A stretch of 10,733 nt of DNA from Candidatus Moranbacteria bacterium RIFCSPLOWO2_12_FULL_48_12. GTDB taxonomy: Bacteria; Patescibacteriota; Minisyncoccia; Moranbacterales; UBA1568. Made by a program: the position numbers and the translations under genes. The notes below the pieces were generated by a model that was not told where the DNA came from, searched no databases, and was given only the letters and a program-made list of their open reading frames with translations. The stretch is taken from positions 4,648 through 15,380 of the forward strand of contig MFSB01000030.1 of NCBI GenBank assembly GCA_001784735.1, read 5' to 3'. Within the stretch, counting starts at the first letter, position 1. Each line of letters starts with the position of its first letter. Shown piece after piece: positions 6,587 to 10,733 of this stretch.

Positions 6587-6675
6587 AATCAGGAATCAAG
6601 AATAACGAATCAAGAATTCCGCGGAGCGGAATACGAAAAACCATGATTCATAATTCACAATTCTTAATTCTTCTG
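6587..6675. repeat. Degenerate GAATCAA/TTGATTC inverted repeat spacer with central hairpin
   Basis: On the left, GAATCA-type words repeat (AGAATCAGGAATCAAGAATA, ending about 6604, then GAATCAAGAATT, 6607-6618). On the right the complementary words appear (ATGATTCATAATTCACAATT, about 6643-6662, then CTTAATTCTT). Between them ATTCCGC (6616-6622), loop GGA and GCGGAAT (6626-6632) form a perfect 7-bp hairpin. The architecture is AT-rich mirrored arms plus a small GC palindrome, similar to other spacers here. Confidence 0.6.
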
Positions 6676-6718
6676 AATGAGAAAGAAGAAATTTACTAAA
6701 AAGCTAATCGGAAAATGT

Positions 6719-7642
6719 ATGTATGACGTTGTCATAATAGGCGGGGGACCGGGAGGGGTGGCGGCCGGAATCTATATAGCGCGCAAGCGATTGAAGGCGC
6801 TGTTCATCACGGAACATTTTCAGAGCCAGTCGGCGGTGTCGGCGAGCATCGAGAACTGGATAGGCACGCTTTCGATTTCTGGCTGGGAGTTTGCAGGGAT
6901 GCTTGAAAAACATCTGCGAGCGCAGGAGGGGATTGAGATTATCACGGGAGTGCAAGCGACTGCTGTATCGGAAAAAGACGGTCACTATATAGTGAAGACA
7001 ACTGACAACAAACAGTATGAGACGAAAACTATCATTATCGCGACCGGCGGCCGGCATCGCTACCTGGATATTCCCGGCGAGGAGAAATTCAAAGGCAAGG
7101 GCGTCGTCTATTGTTCGACGTGCGATGCGCCATTTTTTCGCGGGAAAAAAGTCGCGGTTGTCGGCGGAGGCAATGCGGGACTGGAAGCGGTGGAAGATTT
7201 GCTTCCTTATGCATCCGCTATCACGCTTCTCGTGCGCTCCGGTGTCCTCAAGGGCGATCCGGTGACGCAGGAAAAAGTCTTGGCATCGGAAAAAGTCCAG
7301 GTGATGTACAATGTTTTGCCGCAAGCGGTGCTCGGCGAAACGAACGTGGTCGGGCTGACCTATAAAGATGCCCAGACCGGCGAAGAAAAAACCATGCCTC
7401 TGGATGGCGTGTTTGTGGAAATCGGGATGGTACCCAATACGGAATTTGTGAGAGACTTGCTCGACCTCAACCCACGTGGAGAAATCATCCTTGACCATCG
7501 TACCAAGGCGACATCCAAACCCGGCATTTTTGCGACCGGTGATGCCTCTGACGCTCCCTACAAACAGAACAATATTTCCGCCGGCGACGGCGTGGTGGCC
7601 GCCTTGTCCGCGTATGATTATTTACGCAGACAAAAGAGCTGA
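6719..7642 (+). CDS. Thioredoxin-reductase-like FAD-dependent disulfide reductase
   Basis: A low-molecular-weight thioredoxin reductase-type flavoprotein, 307 residues from this start. From N to C: FAD-binding GGGPGG (8-13), redox-active CSTCD (Cys132, Cys135), second dinucleotide motif GGGNAG (149-154) and the FAD-binding ending GIFATGDASDAPYKQ. In NADPH enzymes the loop after the second strand has an HRRxxxR-type motif. Here it reads LLVRSGVLKGD (170-180), closer to the AhpF loop, suggesting NADH or another partner. The C-terminal PYKQ also resembles AhpF. An in-frame ATG at 6677 would add 14 basic residues. I prefer 6719 because the family normally begins MYDVVIIGGG and GGA lies 6 nt upstream; the repeat spacer also runs up to 6675. 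The electron acceptor (thioredoxin, glutaredoxin-like or peroxiredoxin) is not in the window. Confidence 0.9.
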   Translation: MYDVVIIGGGPGGVAAGIYIARKRLKALFITEHFQSQSAVSASIENWIGTLSISGWEFAGMLEKHLRAQEGIEIITGVQATAVSEKDGHYIVKTTDNKQYETKTIIIATGGRHRYLDIPGEEKFKGKGVVYCSTCDAPFFRGKKVAVVGGGNAGLEAVEDLLPYASAITLLVRSGVLKGDPVTQEKVLASEKVQVMYNVLPQAVLGETNVVGLTYKDAQTGEEKTMPLDGVFVEIGMVPNTEFVRDLLDLNPRGEIILDHRTKATSKPGIFATGDASDAPYKQNNISAGDGVVAALSAYDYLRRQKS

Positions 7643-7645
7643 CCT

Positions 7646-7753
7646 TTGATCCCGTTAGAGTTCTGCCAACCCCACTCATTTCTTGCAGGCTATTTATAAG
7701 TGTAGAGAAATCTAAATCTTGAGCCTTGCTAGTCAGAGCTCTAACGGGATTGA
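7646..7753. mobile_element. MITE-like or structured element 1: 17-bp inverted ends, TTGA direct repeats
   Basis: ATCCCGTTAGAGTTCTG (7649-7665) pairs with CAGAGCTCTAACGGGAT (7734-7750). All 17 positions pair in RNA, one of them as G-U. If the ends are taken as TCCCG...CGGGA (7650-7749, 100 bp), TTGA (7646-7649) and TTGA (7750-7753) flank it as a direct repeat. The interior has no ORF of note. The right flank supplies the -35 TTGACA of the next promoter. A miniature transposable element is one reading, a structured regulatory element another. Confidence 0.5.
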
Positions 7754-7778
7754 CAGGGGCTGTAAAACGTGCTATACT
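7750..7778 (+). promoter_or_regulatory. Strong sigma70-type promoter of the candidate small RNA
   Basis: Perfect -35 TTGACA (7750-7755), 17-bp spacer, -10 TATACT (7773-7778). The predicted start is near 7785. No protein gene follows directly; a strong terminator does, at 7840-7876. Confidence 0.82.
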
Positions 7779-7784
7779 GGGTGT

Positions 7785-7876
7785 ACAAGTTTGAAGGCGG
7801 GACGCCTCGACTAGAGTTGAGCGAACTTTGCCAGAACGGCGGGTGTTTCCGGGGTGAAACGTCCGTTTTTCTTTTT
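7785..7876 (+). ncRNA. Candidate small structured RNA (promoter to terminator, ~90 nt)
   Basis: The interval runs from the predicted start to the end of a U-tract. Structures in order: AGGCG/CGCCT around GGA (7795-7807); the alternative overlapping CTCGAC/GTTGAG with loop TAGA (7806-7821, one G-U); GCC/GGC (7830-7832 with 7838-7840), which competes with the base of the terminator; and the terminator hairpin itself. The 74-codon ORF crossing the region (7769-7993) starts upstream of the predicted RNA start and runs through the terminator, so I do not believe it. I see no match to tRNA, tmRNA, SRP RNA, 6S or RNase P. It could be a stand-alone sRNA or a leader with a conditional terminator (attenuator). 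Confidence 0.6.
7840..7876 (+). terminator. Intrinsic terminator
   Basis: CGGGTGTTTC (7840-7849) pairs with GAAACGTCCG (7856-7865), ten pairs including two G-U, around loop CGGGGT. TTTTTCTTTTT (7866-7876) follows immediately. Confidence 0.85.
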
Positions 7877-7889
7877 CCAAGAGAGAATC

Positions 7890-7918
7890 TTGACGTGATA
7901 TACAGGTATACCTACTTT
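7890..7918 (+). promoter_or_regulatory. Possible second promoter
   Basis: TTGACG (7890-7895), 17 bp, TACTTT (7913-7918). The -10 is imperfect and lies within the left arm of the 36-bp palindrome. A transcript would run through the hairpins at 8012-8031 and 8065-8136. Confidence 0.35.
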
Positions 7919-7942
7919 AGACGGCCGTCGGAAGTAGGTATA
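7907..7942. repeat. 36-bp near-perfect palindrome
   Basis: Arms TATACCTACTT (7907-7917) and AAGTAGGTATA (7932-7942) are perfectly complementary, and the centre GACGGCCGTC (7920-7929) is itself a perfect palindrome. Only the two pairs joining them mismatch. It may be an operator for a dimeric regulator, a recombination site or an RNA hairpin. Confidence 0.75.
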
Positions 7943-7993
7943 ACGGCCATCGAAAATTCGGCTTTCTTTTGGGGAAAGAAAAGAGTCCTTTAA

Positions 7994-8055
7994 CAAAAAC
8001 AAAAACAAAAACCTGCCTACCGGCAGGCAGGCAAAAAACAAAAACCTTTGTTTTT
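7994..8055. repeat. REP-like GC palindrome within AAAAAC tandem repeats
   Basis: AAAAAC units (7994-8011) precede CCTGCCTACCGGCAGGCAGG (8012-8031, stem CCTGCCT/AGGCAGG, loop ACCGGC). Further AAAAAC units then follow up to 8045, where AAAAAC (8040-8045) pairs with GTTTTT (8050-8055) around CTTT. A GC-rich palindrome sits inside an A-rich tandem, as if inserted between repeat units. Confidence 0.65.
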
Positions 8056-8064
8056 ACCAACAAC

Positions 8065-8136
8065 AAGGCAAGTTCTCTTGCCTTGGCCTCTCGATACAGA
8101 GGCCAGATAGGCCGCTAATGCTCTAGCGGTCTTTTT
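8065..8136 (+). terminator. Three consecutive hairpins ending in a U-tract
   Basis: Hairpin 1: AAGGCAAG (8065-8072)/CTTGCCTT (8077-8084), loop TTCT. Hairpin 2 starts on the next base: GGCCTCT (8085-8091)/AGAGGCC (8098-8104), loop CGATAC. Hairpin 3: CCGCTA (8112-8117)/TAGCGG (8124-8129), followed by TCTTTTT. The last hairpin plus T5 is a plausible intrinsic terminator; the tandem of three looks like the 3' domain of a structured RNA rather than a plain terminator. Confidence 0.65.
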
Positions 8137-8238
8137 CATCCCGCATTATCGCTTTTTCATGATGGTGGTGTCAAAACTTTTTCTTCCAGACATCAAGAGT
8201 ATACCTTTGTGGTTGTATCCTGCATAGTGCGGGATTCA
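8135..8238. mobile_element. MITE-like or structured element 2: 12-bp inverted ends, TTCA direct repeats
   Basis: ATCCCGCATTAT (8138-8149) pairs with ATAGTGCGGGAT (8224-8235), one pair being G-U. Taking the ends as TCCCG...CGGGA (8139-8234, 96 bp), TTCA (8135-8138) and TTCA (8235-8238) flank it. Its size, TCCCG/CGGGA tips and 4-bp flanks match element 1 at 7646-7753, although the interiors look unrelated. It ends immediately before the murA -35. The interior has only a 22-codon ORF (8159-8227), which I do not call. Confidence 0.45.
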
Positions 8239-8267
8239 TTGATTTAAAGCTTGTTCTCGGCTATACT
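8239..8267 (+). promoter_or_regulatory. murA-mreB promoter, predicted leaderless
   Basis: TTGATT (8239-8244), 17-bp spacer, TATACT (8262-8267). The predicted start falls at about 8274-8275, on or next to the murA ATG (8275), which implies an mRNA with no leader. TATACTGGG is shared with the promoter at 7750-7778. Confidence 0.75.
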
Positions 8268-8274
8268 GGGCAAT

Positions 8275-9537
8275 ATGGAAGTTTTTGAAATCGAGGGAGG
8301 AAAACGGCTGAAGGGGCGCATCGCCGTATCGGGGCTGAAGAATGCGGCGACGCCTATCATTGCCGCGACACTCCTCACCAAAGAACCGTGTGTTTTGAAG
8401 AATATCCCTCGTATCGAGGATGTTTTCCGCATGCTGGAAATCCTGGAAAGCATGGGTGCGACGATACAGTGGCAGGGGCGGTCAACGGTGATGATCGATG
8501 CTCGGGCGATTGATCCGAAAAAAATCGATCAGGAAAAAGTCAAACGTTTGCGCTCATCGATCTTCCTTTTGGGAGCGCTCGCGGGCCGTTTCGGAAAATT
8601 CCATTTGCGGCAGCCCGGCGGGTGTGTCATCGGGGCGCGTCCGGTAGAAACCCATATCGATGCCCTGACAAAACTTGGGGTGAAGATCGCTTCGGATGAA
8701 AAAGGATATGCTGTCGATGCGAGAGGGAGGCACGCTGGCGACATCGTGCTCAAAGAATTTTCTGTGACGGCCACGGAAAACGCGATGCTTCTGGCCGCGA
8801 CGCTTTCCGATACCACACAGATAAAAATCTCCGCCTGCGAACCGCATGTCGAAGACCTCGGGCATTTTCTCGAAAAAATGGGCGCGCAGATCGAAGGACT
8901 AGGAACCCACACGCTCCGGATAACAGGCAAGAAGCAGCTTTCCGGCGCGATCTACACGATTATTCCTGATCACAACGAAGCTGCGACATTCCTCATTCTC
9001 GGGGCGGCGACCGGGAGCGAAATCACGGTTGTCAATGCCCGGGAAGAGCATTTGGATATTGTCCTCGAGAAACTTGAGGAGTTCGGGGTTCGCTTCACCG
9101 TGAAGAAAAACGAGATTACGATCCATCCGGCCAAGAAATTGCGGGCTGTTTCAAAAATTGATACGCGCACGTATCCGGGAATTCCTACCGAGACGCAGGC
9201 GCTCTTCGGGATGCTCGCGACGCAGGCCGAAGGAGAGACGCTTATTTTCGAAACGCTGTATGAGGGGCGCTTCAACTATATTCCTGAGCTCCAGAAGATG
9301 GGAGCCAAAGCGACGATTCTCAATCCGCACCAAGCCATCATTTCAGGCAGGACGCCGCTAAAGGGAACCATTATAAAAAGTTTTGATCTGCGCGCAGGGG
9401 CTACGCTTATTATCGCCGCTCTGGTCGCTCGGGGGAAGACGATTATCGAAGATATTTATCAGGTGGATCGCGGTTACGAACGTATCGAAGAGCGTTTGCA
9501 GAAAATCGGTGCCGCTATCCGTCGAGTAGACTTGTAA
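8275..9537 (+). CDS. murA: UDP-N-acetylglucosamine 1-carboxyvinyltransferase (MurA)
   Basis: The first committed enzyme of peptidoglycan synthesis, transferring enolpyruvate from PEP to UDP-GlcNAc in the cytoplasm. At 420 residues it is typical. Landmarks: SGLKNAA with Lys22, the mobile-loop Cys117 in GGCVIGARP (the residue attacked by fosfomycin), Arg122, FDLRAGATLIIAAL near 370-383, and IYQVDRGYERIEE with the conserved Arg399. The catalytic Asp of the PGFPTD motif (Asp305 in E. coli) is Glu306 here (PGIPTETQ), and the segment usually like PDRIEAGTF is PDHNEAATF. An in-frame TTG at 8251 would add eight residues, but it lies inside the promoter and upstream of the predicted start site, and the family begins at about this Met, so ATG 8275 is chosen. 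mreB follows after 10 nt, so the two are probably co-transcribed. Confidence 0.95.
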   Translation: MEVFEIEGGKRLKGRIAVSGLKNAATPIIAATLLTKEPCVLKNIPRIEDVFRMLEILESMGATIQWQGRSTVMIDARAIDPKKIDQEKVKRLRSSIFLLGALAGRFGKFHLRQPGGCVIGARPVETHIDALTKLGVKIASDEKGYAVDARGRHAGDIVLKEFSVTATENAMLLAATLSDTTQIKISACEPHVEDLGHFLEKMGAQIEGLGTHTLRITGKKQLSGAIYTIIPDHNEAATFLILGAATGSEITVVNAREEHLDIVLEKLEEFGVRFTVKKNEITIHPAKKLRAVSKIDTRTYPGIPTETQALFGMLATQAEGETLIFETLYEGRFNYIPELQKMGAKATILNPHQAIISGRTPLKGTIIKSFDLRAGATLIIAALVARGKTIIEDIYQVDRGYERIEERLQKIGAAIRRVDL

Positions 9538-9547
9538 AAAGAAAAAT

Positions 9548-10564
9548 ATGAAATCGATGTTTGTACGAAAAATCGGTATTGATCTCGGAACGACGAATAC
9601 CCTGGTATTCGTGCCGGGCAAAGGAGTCGTCGTCAATGAACCTTCGGTGGTGGCGATTTCTTTGCTTGAGAACAAGGTGCTGGCTGTCGGGAACGAAGCC
9701 AAGGAAATGCTGGGCCGCACACCGGATACGATTGTCGCCAGTCAGCCACTCCGGGATGGAGCCATTGCCGATTACCGCGTGACGGAGGCGATGCTCAAAT
9801 ATTTCTTGAATCGCGTGAGCGGCCGGATTCGTTTTTTCCGTCCGGAAGTGGTCCTCTCTATTCCGGCCGGGGTCACGTCGACGGAGCGGCGCGCCGTCAT
9901 TGATGCGGCGCTCAAGGCCGGTGCCAAAGCGGCGTATGTGGTGAAGGAACCGATTTTGGCGGCAATAGGCGCGGGTATCCCGATTCATGCGGCGCAGGGG
10001 AATATGATCATCAATGTCGGCGGCGGCACATCGGAGATCGCTATCATCTCTCTCGGCGGTATCGTGGCGGCGCACAGCGCGCGCGTCGGCGGCAATCGGA
10101 TCGACCAGGCCATTTCCGATTATATCAAGCGTAAATATAGTCTGGCTATCGGTGATCGGACGGCAGAGGAAATCAAGATAAAAATAGGATCAGCCATCGC
10201 TCAGGTGAAGGAGGATCATGTAGAAGTACGCGGCCGCGATCTGATGGGGGGGTTGCCGAAGACTGTCCTTATTTCTTCCAATGAAGTGACGGAAGCTATT
10301 CAGGATGAGCTCAGGGAAATCATCAATGTCATCAAAACCGTCCTTCAAGAAACCCCGCCGGAATTGGCGGCGGATATTATGGACAAGGGGATGGTACTTT
10401 CGGGTGGGACAGCCCGGCTCAAGCATCTGGATCAGCTTATTTCCAAAACTATCAATGTGCCGTGTTATGTGGCGGATGATCCGGCGCTGTGCGTGGTGAA
10501 AGGCACCGGCATCGTATTGGAGAATCTGGAAGTGTATAAACGGAGCATCATGTTAGCCAAATGA
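9548..10564 (+). CDS. mreB: Rod-shape-determining actin homologue MreB
   Basis: The bacterial actin that polymerises at the inner membrane and guides lateral cell-wall synthesis. At 338 residues it is typical for MreB. Landmarks: phosphate-1 loop GIDLGTTNTLVF (10-21), NEPSVVAI (30-37), VKEP..AAIGAG with Glu134, phosphate-2 GGGTSEIAIISLGGIV (158-173), ARVGGNRID (178-186) and the adenosine motif VLSGGTARL (283-291), ending with the usual DPALCVVKGTG. The Asp that normally precedes the phosphate-2 glycines (VVDIGGGT) is Asn156 here (INVGGGT). The N-terminus has two Met choices (9548 and 9557). The start is 10 nt after the murA stop, with a purine-rich AAAAAGAAAAA as ribosome site, so translation is probably coupled. 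A stop-codon-centred hairpin follows. Partners such as mreC are not in the window. Confidence 0.96.
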   Translation: MKSMFVRKIGIDLGTTNTLVFVPGKGVVVNEPSVVAISLLENKVLAVGNEAKEMLGRTPDTIVASQPLRDGAIADYRVTEAMLKYFLNRVSGRIRFFRPEVVLSIPAGVTSTERRAVIDAALKAGAKAAYVVKEPILAAIGAGIPIHAAQGNMIINVGGGTSEIAIISLGGIVAAHSARVGGNRIDQAISDYIKRKYSLAIGDRTAEEIKIKIGSAIAQVKEDHVEVRGRDLMGGLPKTVLISSNEVTEAIQDELREIINVIKTVLQETPPELAADIMDKGMVLSGGTARLKHLDQLISKTINVPCYVADDPALCVVKGTGIVLENLEVYKRSIMLAK

Positions 10565-10574
10565 TTTGGCTAAC
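10552..10574 (+). other. Perfect hairpin centred on the mreB stop codon
   Basis: GTTAGCCAAA (10552-10561) pairs perfectly with TTTGGCTAAC (10565-10574). The three unpaired bases between them are exactly the TGA stop of mreB. No T-run follows on either strand, so it is not a standard terminator. Confidence 0.75.
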
Positions 10575-10733
10575 AAATGTAAAAATAAAATATCAAATAT
10601 CAAAATGACAATGCAAAATGAAAATATACGAGACTCAAAGTTGATTTTGCATTGATTAATTTTGCATTTTAATCTCAATTAGGGTCTAATTCCCCGCCGC
10701 TTGCGGCGAGTATCAAAGACAAATTTGTCAAAG
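10575..10733. repeat. AT-rich inverted repeat spacer (copy 3) and GC hairpin at window end
   Basis: AAATATCAAAATGACAATGC (from about 10593) is followed by the complementary-sense words TTTTGCATTGATTAATTTTG and CATTTTAATC (about 10645-10675). This is the uninterrupted form of the word split by the GC insert at 3099-3154. Beyond it lie CGCCG/CGGCG (10695-10699 with 10704-10708, loop CTTG) and the perfect palindrome GACAAATTTGTC (10718-10729). No coding signal is seen to the window end. Confidence 0.6.

Noticed and set aside
6677..6718. Upstream in-frame ATG start of the flavoprotein
   Set aside because: Its 14 extra residues are basic and not part of the family N-terminus. It abuts the repeat spacer without a ribosome site, whereas the inner ATG has GGA 6 nt upstream. 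Not excluded outright.
6704..7498. 264-codon minus-strand ORF opposite the flavoprotein
   Set aside because: Antisense shadow without recognisable motifs.
7769..7993. 74-codon + strand ORF across the structured region
   Set aside because: It starts inside the promoter, runs through a strong intrinsic terminator and the 36-bp palindrome, and has no ribosome site. The similar minus-strand peptide over the palindrome is a by-product of the symmetry.
8159..8227. 22-codon ORF inside element 2
   Set aside because: Too short, no ribosome site, and it ends within the inverted repeat; no recognisable peptide.
7643..8250. tRNA, tmRNA, SRP RNA or RNase P RNA in the long spacer
   Set aside because: No cloverleaf, tag reading frame, SRP tetraloop motif or RNase P core sequence could be found by eye.
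8251..8274. TTG start adding eight residues to MurA
   Set aside because: It lies between the -35 and the predicted transcription start and is not supported by family alignment.
1..10733. Recoded TGA (code 25) as in some CPR lineages
   Set aside because: TGA ends three conserved genes at the expected place and no conserved gene contains in-frame TGA.

Overview
The window is a gene-dense bacterial segment. It carries the 3' end of a GAPDH gene followed by eight intact protein genes, all on the + strand, separated by short AT-rich, repeat-laden spacers. The gene set, the degenerate A/T-rich repeats with small GC-rich palindromes between genes, and the small divergent enzymes suggest a member of the Patescibacteria (Candidate Phyla Radiation, Parcubacteria-like). 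That assignment is inference from overall character, not from a marker gene. TGA is a normal stop (amidohydrolase, MurD and MreB genes all end with it), so the recoded genetic code of some CPR lineages does not apply.

Layout. (1) 1-3062: GAPDH C-terminus, an unrecognised coiled-coil protein with a second folded domain, and a D-aminoacylase-family amidohydrolase in which most of the expected metal and catalytic residues are replaced. The spacings (19 and 48 nt) look like one operon. (2) 3063-3314: AT-rich inverted-repeat spacer with a GC-rich insert. (3) 3315-4718: MurD. (4) 4719-5203: spacer, then a CsoR-family repressor with a textbook promoter whose start site lies inside an ATACCC-N5-GGGTAT operator. 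(5) 5204-6586: second AT-rich repeat spacer and a glutamate-dehydrogenase-family gene. (6) 6587-7642: third repeat spacer and a thioredoxin-reductase-like flavoprotein with an AhpF-like cofactor loop. (7) 7643-8274: a 632-nt non-coding region packed with structure. It holds two roughly 100-bp elements with inverted ends and 4-bp flanking direct repeats, a strong promoter followed about 60 nt later by a strong intrinsic terminator (candidate small RNA), a 36-bp palindrome, a REP-like palindrome inside AAAAAC repeats, and three back-to-back hairpins ending in a U-tract. (8) 8275-10564: murA and mreB, 10 nt apart, driven by a promoter that predicts a leaderless murA mRNA. (9) 10565-10733: a hairpin centred exactly on the mreB stop codon, then another AT-rich repeat spacer.

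Functionally, MurD, MurA and MreB point to peptidoglycan synthesis and rod shape. GAPDH, glutamate dehydrogenase and the flavin reductase are central and redox metabolism. The best candidates for something undescribed are the structured region 7643-8274, the apparently inactivated amidohydrolase, and the recurring intergenic repeat architecture. A secondary theme is that several conserved active-site residues differ in neighbouring enzymes (amidohydrolase, MurD, MurA, MreB).
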